Shown: positions 1 through 8,039 of the stretch, piece by piece | Position numbering within the stretch: the stretch's first letter is position 1 | Layout of the letters: every line of letters begins with the position of its first letter | Source of the DNA: an uncultured Bacteroidota bacterium | GTDB taxonomy: Bacteria > Bacteroidota > Bacteroidia > Chitinophagales > Chitinophagaceae | Reading direction: 5' to 3' | DNA length: 10,490 nucleotides | Assembly (NCBI GenBank): GCA_946479535.1 | Contig: CAMLGP010000049.1 | Location: 1-10,490, forward strand | Notes under the pieces: model-generated | The model's input: the letters and a program-made list of their open reading frames with translations, nothing else | Database searches by the model: none | What the model was told of the DNA's origin: nothing | Made by a program: the position numbers and the translations under genes

Positions 1-3000
1 TTTACCCACCAAATAAGTTTTAACGTTATATACTTCCGCGGAATCCAGGCATATTGCTCCTTGTTTTCCAAGTATATACCCGGCATTGCTATCGTACCGG
101 TTCCAGTATTGGTAAAAAGTAGGACCAAATATTACACTTAAAATGGGCATTGGCTTTCTCCGGAACAAAAGATCAGCCGCCGCTTCCCGGTAACGTACCC
201 TGTAAAAAGAGGCAGACTTTGACTCATCCATTTTGGTCCTGTTACCAAATCCAAAGAAATTATACAGCACCGGGTTAATTAAGCGGGCATTGATTAACAG
301 GTCTGTCCTTCCAAATGCATGAATGAGCTCTCCATTATATCTAAGCTGATAGGCTTTCCGGTTAAGAGCAAAGAGTGCAAGCCCTACATGACTGTTGGCA
401 TAAGGCACTTTCCGGAAGCCATAATTAATAAAAGTAAACCCGGTACCCAGCATAAATCCATCATCACCATTAATACCTGCATAAAAACGGGGAAAGCGTT
501 TTACAGGATAATTAAACCAGCTGAGATTGAAATCATTGATATTGGGATTATTTTCAAATATCTTCTTGGTCCGACGGCCGGCAGTCAGGTAATTATTTTC
601 TGTTGAATTATCATACACCACTGTTCGCACTGACCTGTTCACATAGAAGGAATCATTACCGCGTCCGCCAATCATTCTTATCAATATGGAAGAATGTAAA
701 CCACTATCCACAACAAACTTGTCATTGCCGTTAAATCCATATAACCTTATCTCGTGGGTAACCTTGGGATCAAATACCCGCTGGTACATTATAAAATTCG
801 AGTCCGCATGTTTCCGGTAGGAGTACACGGTAAGTTGTAATGAATCATTTTGCCCTGTAAACTGGAATTTTTCATTCTCATTACTACCCAACACCGCTAC
901 TTCTTTTGAAAGGAAGTGGTAGTACTGTAATGCTTTTTGTGAAATTATTTTCCGGCGACTGATCAGTTTATCTGTAATCGTCTTTCCACTTAATGCATAG
1001 ATCTCTGGCGGCAGCTGATGCATTGCCTGATTGATCTTTTCGTCTGTTAGCTGAGAGGCAAATTTTTTGGAAATATTTCTCCATGCATTTTCATCCAGGC
1101 TGTTAAGGAACAATCTGTCAAAATCTTTGGCAACTTTATTAAGCTGGTTAATCTTGGGAATATTATAGCGCAACCCTTTAAGAAAGGGCATCCGGCGCCG
1201 TGCAACATATCGAATGATCAGGCCATCCGAATAAAAAAAGGCCTGGTCCCGGTCACGTGGAATAGGGATATATAATTTACCCTGTCCTGTATCTTTGGTA
1301 GACCATCTCCACTGATCCAGATGCCTGTCCCAATCTGCAATCAGCATATCCAGCAAACGCGCACGCAAGGCAGCCTGCTGATCAACCGTATGATCATTAT
1401 CCTCCCTCATTTTATTGAACATGGAATAACTGCTCTTAGTATCTCCCGTTCCCTCGGGATCTTTCCTTTCCAGCATACAAACCTGGTTTGCAAAAAGGGG
1501 ACGGTAATAACCTAATGAAGGATCATCCGGAACCAGGAAGAACTCAGAAGGAGCCATTATCACCCCTATGGTATCAGCCATGATGGGCAATGCCAACGGA
1601 GCATAGGGATGTGAAGCTGATATCAGGTCCTGGATAACGTTTGACGCAAAACTTTCCCTGAAATTTTCAGGAATTGCTTTTTCCGGATCCTTATCTATTG
1701 TACGAAGTGTCCATTCCCGCCCCTGCTTATCTTTCAGCTTTAAAGACTTGGTTTGTTTTCCACCTCCAACACCTTCAATAGTAAAGCCACCTTTTTCCTT
1801 GTTGACATTAAATACTTTTAATTTCACCGGGGTCCCCCATTCCTTACGATAATTATCACCACTAAAGATCCGCTGAAAGTGTGAAGTTTTTGTATAGCGC
1901 TTACCCGCAGACGCAACAACAAAGTCCCTGTATACATATTCCACCTTGCGCGTTGTATCTTCTGGTATCAGAGGCAGCTTGCTATAATCAAGGATATTTT
2001 CCGAATAAGCATGTTTGAGGGAATCAGGATGATTTTTATCCAATGTGTAAAAATCAGCCCTTACACTTTTATTTTTTAGAATATCAAGAGTGGCAAATCC
2101 ATTAGCCCTTGCTACAAATTTTGCGTTACGGCCGGGAGATACACGAGTGGTTTTTGAACCTGAACCACTGACTACGAAATTATAACTGGAGTCACTCAGC
2201 AATTGTAATGCATGTTCATGCCCGGCAACCATGATAACGTGAGGGTGAGTCTTTACAGCAGCCATAATTTGGTTGGTCATATTGGCATAGTACGGATGTT
2301 TCAGATCCTGTGGAGTACCAAATACGCTGCGGGCAATGGGATAAACTGATCCGAGTATGGGTAGGGGAATGTAAAGATTGGCGCGACTGTCCGTAAAAGG
2401 GAATATATGCTGTTTAATAGTAAAGTAACCGCCATGAGGCCCATTGCTTTTGAAAGGGTGGTGAGTAGCAAGTATCACCAGCTTATTGAAGTTTTTATTT
2501 AAGATATCTTCCAGTTCACTGATCACTTCATCTGATGTCTTGAATTCACAATCAGATTCTATTCCTGGTTTGTCAGTTGCCTGTATCCACCACTGGCTAT
2601 CCATCATTACTAATACCACATCATCACTGAGATCAATTGCCACAGGACCGGGACAACCACTCTTGGGAAAGAATTGAATCTTCCCATCTCCATTCAGGTC
2701 AACGTAGCTTTGTTCCCGAACGATATTCTGATATCCATAGGAGCGGCCATTTGCCCAGTCATGATTGCCGGGTATCATAAATCCACGGATTTTTGTGTCC
2801 TTCACAAAATTTATCTGGGAATCAAGTGCCGCTTTTATGCCTGTATAACTGGAATAGGTTTCATCAGGAAGACCTGTATCATAAAGATTGTCTCCCAGGT
2901 AAACCAGCACGGTCTTGTCATTCATTTTAATATTGGCCTTAATGGCATCAAGCACCATGGCCTTTCCATTAATGAGAGATCCGGCATCGCCTACGAGAAT

Positions 3001-3081
3001 AATTTTAGTTTTTACAGAATCCTGGGCAAATAAAATTTGGGAACATAAAGCCAGCCAGATAACCAATACCAGGGATTTCAT
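1..3081 (-). CDS. Calcineurin-like metallophosphoesterase with kinase-like middle segment and C-terminal outer-membrane beta-barrel (partial, 3' end beyond window)
   Basis: One uninterrupted frame of 1027 codons runs from the ATG at 3081 to the left edge with no stop, so the protein is cut in its C-terminus. Residues 1-19 are a signal peptide (cleavage likely after LFA). Residues ~25-345 are a calcineurin/purple-acid-phosphatase-type domain with its metal ligands visible: GDAG (D32), GDN (D64), GNHDW (N106, H107), THHP (H207) and GHEH (H288, H290). Residues ~430-620 look like an atypical kinase: a glycine-rich stretch (GVGGG, ~437-441), a WTLRTIDKD strand (~457-465), MLERK (E538), DRHLDQW (585-591) and IPRDRDQAF (607-615). 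Residues ~778-813 hold GNDKF and GGRGNDSF turns. From ~863 on, alternating aromatic/hydrophobic strands (YAGINGDDGFMLGTGF, FFGFGN) resemble a D15/Omp85-like barrel. The phosphatase and barrel calls are firm; the kinase call is inference. Substrate unknown. Expected in the outer membrane with its soluble domains probably periplasmic. The gene begins 2 bp after the stop of its upstream neighbour, implying translational coupling. Confidence 0.88.
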   Translation of the reverse strand, partial: MKSLVLVIWLALCSQILFAQDSVKTKIILVGDAGSLINGKAMVLDAIKANIKMNDKTVLVYLGDNLYDTGLPDETYSSYTGIKAALDSQINFVKDTKIRGFMIPGNHDWANGRSYGYQNIVREQSYVDLNGDGKIQFFPKSGCPGPVAIDLSDDVVLVMMDSQWWIQATDKPGIESDCEFKTSDEVISELEDILNKNFNKLVILATHHPFKSNGPHGGYFTIKQHIFPFTDSRANLYIPLPILGSVYPIARSVFGTPQDLKHPYYANMTNQIMAAVKTHPHVIMVAGHEHALQLLSDSSYNFVVSGSGSKTTRVSPGRNAKFVARANGFATLDILKNKSVRADFYTLDKNHPDSLKHAYSENILDYSKLPLIPEDTTRKVEYVYRDFVVASAGKRYTKTSHFQRIFSGDNYRKEWGTPVKLKVFNVNKEKGGFTIEGVGGGKQTKSLKLKDKQGREWTLRTIDKDPEKAIPENFRESFASNVIQDLISASHPYAPLALPIMADTIGVIMAPSEFFLVPDDPSLGYYRPLFANQVCMLERKDPEGTGDTKSSYSMFNKMREDNDHTVDQQAALRARLLDMLIADWDRHLDQWRWSTKDTGQGKLYIPIPRDRDQAFFYSDGLIIRYVARRRMPFLKGLRYNIPKINQLNKVAKDFDRLFLNSLDENAWRNISKKFASQLTDEKINQAMHQLPPEIYALSGKTITDKLISRRKIISQKALQYYHFLSKEVAVLGSNENEKFQFTGQNDSLQLTVYSYRKHADSNFIMYQRVFDPKVTHEIRLYGFNGNDKFVVDSGLHSSILIRMIGGRGNDSFYVNRSVRTVVYDNSTENNYLTAGRRTKKIFENNPNINDFNLSWFNYPVKRFPRFYAGINGDDGFMLGTGFTFINYGFRKVPYANSHVGLALFALNRKAYQLRYNGELIHAFGRTDLLINARLINPVLYNFFGFGNRTKMDESKSASFYRVRYREAAADLLFRRKPMPILSVIFGPTFYQYWNRYDSNAGYILGKQGAICLDSAEVYNVKTYLVGK

Positions 3082-3083
3082 GA

Positions 3084-3929
3084 TCAGATTTTACTAGTTG
3101 AAAAGATTAAAATATTCGCTACACCTACCCCAGCTGCTTCATTTGAAATAATTAAAGTGCCGGTTGGGGTGAAACAGATGCCTTCAGGCTGTTTAAACAA
3201 GCCGGGATCTATTGGATATACCTTTTTCACAGCTCCTTTTCTGTCCGCAACCACCAGCAATTTATTGACAGATGAAATAATATACAAAAGTCCGTCTTTT
3301 GGGTTGATCGCAGCCGCAGAAGGCTTGAATTTCAATTTCTCCTCATTTTGGGTCACCGCTATCTGCTTTACGTTAATGGAAAATGAAGAATCAGAGTAAG
3401 TTCCATTATACGGATCAAATGTGAAGGTAGTCAGCGATTTCTTTTTATCTGATTCACAATCCTTACAGATCAAAACCATCTTTTTAAGGGAATCGTCGAA
3501 ATATAATATTTCAAATTCGTTCTCTTTTCCAAATGGGAAGGTATAGTCATGAGTTACAAGGTTTCCATTCTGCTGAACGGATATTTTTATAACATTTCCA
3601 TTGCTCTGTAATACATAAAAGGTACTATCCAGCAGCGCCAGGTCTTCAAAATCAGTACCTGAAGAAAACTTCCACCGCCTGATATCCAGCTGGTTTCCCG
3701 GTTTAATCTTATAAAGCCATCCTTTTTCGTCATTAATGGCGAAAATTGAAGAATCCTTCCCATAAAATGCCACTCCCGAAATTTCATCCAGTTCCAGTGG
3801 AAGCTTATATTGATGAGCCGTCTGAAAATTATAACCAGCCGGATTTATGTATTTCTCTCCCCCCTTTCCACAGCCGGTTAAGACTGCAGCTATTGCGATT
3901 GCCACTAAAAAACTGGTATTCCTCTGCAT
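3084..3929 (-). CDS. SdiA-regulated-type (YjiK-like) beta-propeller lipoprotein
   Basis: A 281-residue protein from the ATG at 3929. A longer reading from a TTG at 3944 is possible, but the ATG puts a clean lipoprotein signal at the N-terminus: hydrophobic core then lipobox LTGC, with C20 as the lipidated residue. The mature part carries the motifs of the SdiA-regulated family: LDEISGVAFYG near residue 50, INDEKGWLYKI, SGTDFEDLALLDSTFYVLQ in the middle, and FKQPEGICFTPTGTLIISNE near the end. Family members fold as beta-propellers; their biochemical role is not established, and resemblance to phytase-like or esterase-like propellers has only suggested hydrolysis. No catalytic residue can be named here. 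It likely sits in the outer or inner membrane facing the periplasm, or at the cell surface. Its TGA is followed by two bases and the ATG of the large phosphoesterase, so the two are almost certainly co-expressed and may act on the same phosphorylated compound (inference). Confidence 0.85.
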   Translation of the reverse strand: MQRNTSFLVAIAIAAVLTGCGKGGEKYINPAGYNFQTAHQYKLPLELDEISGVAFYGKDSSIFAINDEKGWLYKIKPGNQLDIRRWKFSSGTDFEDLALLDSTFYVLQSNGNVIKISVQQNGNLVTHDYTFPFGKENEFEILYFDDSLKKMVLICKDCESDKKKSLTTFTFDPYNGTYSDSSFSINVKQIAVTQNEEKLKFKPSAAAINPKDGLLYIISSVNKLLVVADRKGAVKKVYPIDPGLFKQPEGICFTPTGTLIISNEAAGVGVANILIFSTSKI

Positions 3930-4150
3930 TGTCGTTCCGGTCAAGAAATCCGGGCTACTATATTTTTCAAATCCCTTGCCATCGTTATCCCTTAGTTTAA
4001 AATGCTGATATTTATTTTTCTGTAAGCCATATTTTTAAAATTGGGATGGGTATATATTTCCACACAGGGGTTATTGTTATTTGTGGTATGTTATAAACCA
4101 TCCGGGCCAGGAAGCCCTAACTGACAATTAATGCCCAAGAATCTAAAAGC
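3930..4150. other. Intergenic spacer, probable start of the lipoprotein-phosphoesterase transcription unit
   Basis: 221 bp between the stop of the DUF2264 gene and the ATG of the SdiA-regulated-type lipoprotein. I see no coding region or RNA gene. It is AT-rich on its left half. A short dyad GGGC-N6-GCCC at 4104-4117 lies just after the DUF2264 stop, but without a following T-run, so it is only a weak terminator candidate. The length of the gap, against 16 bp or less between most neighbours here, suggests the two leftward genes have their own promoter. I could not identify a convincing Bacteroidota -33/-7 pair. Confidence 0.4.
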
Positions 4151-5359
4151 TTATCTCAAATCCAGGGCATGATCCAGGTGTGCATCTTCTCCTTTCCAGA
4201 CTTTCAGGGAAGTCCAGGGTTCCGGCGGAGCTGTCCAGAATTCATCATTAGGAGGTAATCCCAGGGCTACAAACGCATCCATGCAGATATACAGGCTGCC
4301 TGTGGTGATATAGACATCGGCAAGGTCTGGCTGACTGCCATACAAACCCATGTTGAGCCAGCCTTCCTTATTAAAAGTAGATGGGGATTCCAATGTCTTT
4401 TTTATAACCGCCGTTAATGCACCTCTTACCTGCGCTGGATGCAGTGAAGCGGGCAGTCTTTTTCTTAAAGCAATATCAGAAAGATGATGGAAAACACCAC
4501 CCCGGTAACAAATTGATCTTCCAATAGCGGGGTAACTTCCATCAGCATTTATCAATCGTTCCTGGATCTCGGCGTATCGTTTGTTAATGGTATCCAGGCG
4601 GGGAACAAACCAGTCCCAGGATCGGGATCTAGTTTTGACAATATCTAATATAGCGGCTAAATGAGGATGAATAACAATGCTATTGTAGTAATCAAAATGA
4701 AAATTCATTCCATCAGAAAATATTCCATCACCTATATACCAGTGATTGGCAAATTCACGGATTGAATATTCAATGCGAAGGATATCATAATCATATCCGT
4801 ATTTACAGAAAAAAGCTTCAATGATCCCGGAGAACAAAATCCAGTTATTATACCCTGGCAAGGTGGAACGGGTTGCCTGAAAGGCGGTAACCACCTGTTT
4901 CTTTACGGTTGAATCAAGATGCTCCCATAGCCATGGGCATCTTATTAATCCATAGGCTACAAAAGAAGCATCCACCAAGGGCTGACCACCTTTCCATTGT
5001 AAAAAATCTTTGGCAGAAGGATTAACTGCATTGGCAATAGCTTTTAATGTCCATTGACGATATTGATTGCGGAGATCAATTTCTTTTTTGGACCCTCCTT
5101 CAGTATTCAGCCAGGGAGCAATTCCACATAGTGTTCTTCCAAAGGCTTCCAGGTAGGCAACAGGCTTCCGGTTATTTGCGTTATCTATCCGTTTGGATAA
5201 TTCAACCGGCAACTTTTCTTTCAACCTGTCATCTGCCAGATTAGAAAGGACCGGTCTGGCAATCTTATCCATATAGCTGATCCAAAGCTCACGGTCCTGC
5301 GCAAGCGAATTCAACTGAATAGTTCCGATTATTAGCAGGAGAAAGAATAATTTTTTCAT
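4151..5359 (-). CDS. DUF2264 family secreted protein, probable (alpha/alpha)-barrel glycan-active enzyme
   Basis: 402 residues, about the usual size for stand-alone Bacteroidota DUF2264 proteins. A signal peptide (MKKLFFLLLIIG..., cleavage after SLA at ~20) predicts export to the periplasm. Recognisable family blocks: AYLEAFGRTLCGIAPWL (~68-84), PGYNNWILFSGIIEAFF (~168-184), SDGMNFHFDYYNSIVIHPHL (~215-234), INADGSYPAIGRSICYR (~270-286), and the C-terminal EGWLNMGLYGSQPDLADVY and FWTAPPEPWTSLKVWKG. Tryptophan and acidic residues in these blocks suit a sugar-binding helical toroid. From memory, proteins with this domain overlap CAZy family GH154, in which a beta-glucuronidase acting on arabinogalactan side chains has been described; I am not certain of that link. 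It starts 16 bp after the GH88 gene's stop, so the two form an operon, and a uronic-acid-related role would fit. Domain call firm, activity tentative. Confidence 0.87.
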   Translation of the reverse strand: MKKLFFLLLIIGTIQLNSLAQDRELWISYMDKIARPVLSNLADDRLKEKLPVELSKRIDNANNRKPVAYLEAFGRTLCGIAPWLNTEGGSKKEIDLRNQYRQWTLKAIANAVNPSAKDFLQWKGGQPLVDASFVAYGLIRCPWLWEHLDSTVKKQVVTAFQATRSTLPGYNNWILFSGIIEAFFCKYGYDYDILRIEYSIREFANHWYIGDGIFSDGMNFHFDYYNSIVIHPHLAAILDIVKTRSRSWDWFVPRLDTINKRYAEIQERLINADGSYPAIGRSICYRGGVFHHLSDIALRKRLPASLHPAQVRGALTAVIKKTLESPSTFNKEGWLNMGLYGSQPDLADVYITTGSLYICMDAFVALGLPPNDEFWTAPPEPWTSLKVWKGEDAHLDHALDLR

Positions 5360-5375
5360 ACTGGTATCTCGCAGA

Positions 5376-6578
5376 TTATTTCTTCCGGTTCTTATACCGG
5401 ATCATAGCCTCAATAAAATAATAGTCACCATAGGTCAGGGGAACATCTACTTCTGATTTTCCGGGCAAATGTCCAACGCCATGCTGCAAAATGAAACCAC
5501 CATTGGTTCCTGGAGCAGCTTTATACGTAGAATTGGAGAGTGTTTGCAATTGTGTCTCCGCTGTCTGCAGGTATCTGGCCCTGCTGCCTGCATCCACATA
5601 ATCAGCCAGCTCAATCAGGGCCGCCGCCATAATGGATCCTGCAGAAGCATCCCTCAATGCATTGGGAATACCTGGCGCATTGAAATCCCAATAAGGGATC
5701 TTATCCGCTGGCAAATTGGGATGATTTAATAAGAATTCAGCAATATGTTTTGCCTGATCCAGGTATTTAGGATCTTTTGTTTCCCGGTACATAACAGTAA
5801 AACCATATAATCCCCATGTCTGACCTCTGGCCCATGCAGATTCGTCTGCTGCGCCCTGCGCTGTTCTCTTTTGCTGAATAGCTCCGGTTTCTGAATTATA
5901 GTTGATAACATGATAAGAACTATAATCAGGCCGGAAATGATTCTTCATAGTTGTTTCAGCATGGGTGACTGCTACTTTATAAAATGTAGAATCGCCAGTT
6001 ACGCGGGTTGCCCAGAATAATAGCTCCAGGTTCATCATATTATCGATGATAACCAGAAATTCTCCCGGTTTTCCATCCCATGATTTTATGCAACCCACTT
6101 TAGGATTGAACCGGGTGATCAATGAGCGGGCACTTGTGAGCAGTATATCTTTATACTCAGGTTTAGGAGCAATGCGATTGGCATTCCCGAAGCTGCAAAA
6201 CATCATGAATCCCAGATCATGAGTACCTGTATTATTCTTTTCCTTTTCCAGCACCTTCATTATTCTTTCAGCTTCCATTAATAACGATGGATCTTTAGTT
6301 TCTTCATACAGATATAATAATGTACCGGGATAAAAACCACTGCACCACCATCCGGAGTTACTGAATTCATATTTGCCAGTTGCCGGATAATAAGTTCTCG
6401 GAAATTTGTCTGCAGGAAGATTCTTTCCCAAAATCTTATACTGGGCTGCAGCATCTGTAAAATTCTGATTAAAAGCTTTGACCAGCTCTGCCTTGGGAGA
6501 AGTACTTAGTTTATTGGGTGAATGGCATGACAAACCAATTACCATCAGACTTAATAGTATATACCAGCAATGTTTCAT
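5376..6578 (-). CDS. GH88-type unsaturated glucuronyl hydrolase, secreted
   Basis: I place the start at the ATG at 6578 (400 residues). The frame is open to 6644, but the extra 22 codons are not signal-like and cover a hairpin, while the chosen start gives MKHCWYILLSLMVIGLSC, a signal peptide with a possible non-ideal lipobox (GLSC). GH88 enzymes remove 4,5-unsaturated uronic acids from the non-reducing ends of lyase products by a hydration mechanism. Both family acidic residues are visible: D121 in THDLGFMMFCSFGNA and D179 in IIDNMMNLELLFWA, matching the two catalytic Asp motifs of Bacillus UGL. Other blocks: SGWWCSGFYPGTLLYLYE, DESAWARGQTWGLYGF, IPYWDF, RDASAGSIMAAALIEL and VPLTYGDYYFIEAM. 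It lies between the BNR_4 propeller (134 bp upstream) and the DUF2264 gene (16 bp downstream). The context suggests it clears unsaturated glucuronyl residues made by a neighbouring or distant lyase. GH105 is the main alternative, but the motifs favour GH88. Confidence 0.92.
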   Translation of the reverse strand: MKHCWYILLSLMVIGLSCHSPNKLSTSPKAELVKAFNQNFTDAAAQYKILGKNLPADKFPRTYYPATGKYEFSNSGWWCSGFYPGTLLYLYEETKDPSLLMEAERIMKVLEKEKNNTGTHDLGFMMFCSFGNANRIAPKPEYKDILLTSARSLITRFNPKVGCIKSWDGKPGEFLVIIDNMMNLELLFWATRVTGDSTFYKVAVTHAETTMKNHFRPDYSSYHVINYNSETGAIQQKRTAQGAADESAWARGQTWGLYGFTVMYRETKDPKYLDQAKHIAEFLLNHPNLPADKIPYWDFNAPGIPNALRDASAGSIMAAALIELADYVDAGSRARYLQTAETQLQTLSNSTYKAAPGTNGGFILQHGVGHLPGKSEVDVPLTYGDYYFIEAMIRYKNRKK

Positions 6579-6611
6579 CCGTTTATTTTTTATCGTTTTA
6601 ATCAGACCAGA

Positions 6612-6629
6612 AGGCTTTCGGCAAAGCCT
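6612..6629 (-). promoter_or_regulatory. Perfect 7-bp hairpin in the leader of the GH88 gene
   Basis: Positions 6612-6618 (AGGCTTT) pair exactly with 6623-6629 (AAAGCCT) around a 4-nt loop. It sits in the 134-bp gap between the BNR_4 stop and the GH88 ATG, 33 bp upstream of that ATG on the transcribed strand. No T-run follows immediately, so it is not a textbook terminator. It could be a weak attenuator, an mRNA-stabilising or processing stem separating two cistrons, or chance. Its presence also argues against the longer GH88 start at 6644. Confidence 0.4.
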
Positions 6630-6712
6630 CAGATCATAATTCAATTAAATACGTATAGCAATTATTTGCCTGAAGATAAATTACCTCACCGTAATGGCAA
6701 ATTGTTTATGGA

Positions 6713-8032
6713 TCAAAAGCTCCATTCAAGCACCTGCACTATTTGAGGGGGGATATTTGCTTTTCCTTCCCCATCTACCTGCTCTGTGCGCTGAACAAAT
6801 AAATTGAGTATTCTTTTTTCTTTCCATAGTTCTGTGTCATAGCTGGGCTCCCAGGAACCAACCGAAGTACTATTCAGGTCCCTGATCTGCCATTTGGAAG
6901 ATGGCTGGCCAAGATCCCTGCATAAAGCAGCAGAAACTTTATCACCCCGCTCAGCATCCCGGAAAATAATGGTAGCACTCAGTTTGTTTCCTTGTGACCA
7001 GGCAATGATCTGCGGTCTTGAAATTGGGATTCGTTTTGTACCTGCTCCACTTAAAGAGAAGGATGTTTTCCGGAAACCGAGGTTCTGGATTTGCCATTCA
7101 TTTCCTTTCTTATAGATCAAATGGTATTGGGGTATGGAATCACCTGCATCACGCCAGTAAGTAGCAATACAGGGGCGACCAGTTGCATCGGCAAACATGG
7201 AAGTCTGGTTGATCAGTTCACTTTTCTCCGGGATCTTACAGGCATACTCCGCAGTAGTTGCATTTATTGGCAGTACATATTTTTCGCCTGTAGATTTTGT
7301 CCAGGTTTTTCCTTCGTCCAAAGACCTTGCATAAGCCATATCATGATTACTGGCAACATCAGGCGTTTCCCGCCATACCCATGAAATATGGATAATACCT
7401 TTTCTGTCTACAAATGCCTGCCAGTAAGCGTTGCGTTGTCCCTGCCCATCAATCAGGTTGCTGTGAACGCGGGTCCATTTTTTCGTATGCGTATCATAAT
7501 GATTAATGACAAGGTTTCCCTGCCCGGATTCTCCATCTCTGTAAAAGAAGATCAGGTTACCATTAGGGAGGCGATGGAATTCTGGATAAGTAACCCTTTG
7601 TTCTGCACTGCCGATCATTGACATTTTATCCGTCATTTCCAGGGAGAGCGGCGCAATGCTTCTGGCATAACGTAATGGGTTATTATGATGATCCCATGCA
7701 AGATGAAGATACCCTTCACCATCCGTCATAATACCGATACAATTATGGGCATCGTTAGTACTTCCTTTAAATGATGTCTGTTTCAGTTGCCAGTGAATAC
7801 TTCCAATCTTCCTTTTTCCCAAAACAACATAGCTTCTGCTATCATAAAAAGCAATGAACTGGGTATCCTTAAAGCTGACAATTGAATTTTTCCGGAAGAC
7901 CACCGTATTAATTGAGTTATTGGCCCAGCCTGAATCAACATTCACGATCCTGATGGATTCTTTCTTCTTTTGTGCAGGTAGAAAAAAAGGGAATAAAAGG
8001 AGTAGAAGACTAAATTGTATGAATCGAATCAT
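6713..8032 (-). CDS. BNR_4-family seven-bladed beta-propeller, probable polysaccharide lyase or exo-glycosidase
   Basis: 439 residues with a signal peptide (residues 1-~20, cleavage near LPA-Q), so periplasmic or exported. The body is a BNR_4 propeller: NDAHNCIGIMTDGEGYLHLAW (93-113, read as two adjoining blocks), DHHNNPLRYARS, TYPEFHRLPNGNLIFFYRDG, SGQGNL, IIHISWVWRETPD, NHDMAYARSLDEGKTW and RPQIIAW. The family includes uncharacterised members and is structurally close to ulvan lyases of PL24/PL25, and, by fold, to the rhamnose-glucuronate-specific PL27 and GH145 enzymes. H96 in AHN and H116 in DHHN are 20 residues apart, the same separation I recall for the two active-site histidines of a PL25 ulvan lyase (H123/H143). 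R165 in FFYRDG is a candidate charge-neutralising residue. It begins 7 bp after the SusD fragment stop and is followed by GH88. A lyase followed by an unsaturated-uronyl hydrolase would be coherent, but lyase activity is inference; a non-catalytic or hydrolytic role remains possible. Confidence 0.85.
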   Translation of the reverse strand: MIRFIQFSLLLLLFPFFLPAQKKKESIRIVNVDSGWANNSINTVVFRKNSIVSFKDTQFIAFYDSRSYVVLGKRKIGSIHWQLKQTSFKGSTNDAHNCIGIMTDGEGYLHLAWDHHNNPLRYARSIAPLSLEMTDKMSMIGSAEQRVTYPEFHRLPNGNLIFFYRDGESGQGNLVINHYDTHTKKWTRVHSNLIDGQGQRNAYWQAFVDRKGIIHISWVWRETPDVASNHDMAYARSLDEGKTWTKSTGEKYVLPINATTAEYACKIPEKSELINQTSMFADATGRPCIATYWRDAGDSIPQYHLIYKKGNEWQIQNLGFRKTSFSLSGAGTKRIPISRPQIIAWSQGNKLSATIIFRDAERGDKVSAALCRDLGQPSSKWQIRDLNSTSVGSWEPSYDTELWKEKRILNLFVQRTEQVDGEGKANIPPQIVQVLEWSF

Positions 8033-8039
8033 AAGCTAT

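Noticed and set aside
319..3399. Plus-strand open frames at 319-606, 1321-1515, 2486-2677, 2674-3033, 2915-3097 and 3157-3399
   Set aside because: They are antisense to the long phosphoesterase and lipoprotein frames, show no family motifs or signals, and their compositions look like shadow translations.
3746..4000. Plus-strand frame overlapping the 5' end of the SdiA-regulated-type gene
   Set aside because: Mostly antisense to a convincing lipoprotein gene; no recognisable domain.
5376..6644. Longer GH88 start at 6644
   Set aside because: The extra 22 residues are basic and not signal-like, cover a perfect hairpin, and the ATG at 6578 directly precedes a normal export signal.
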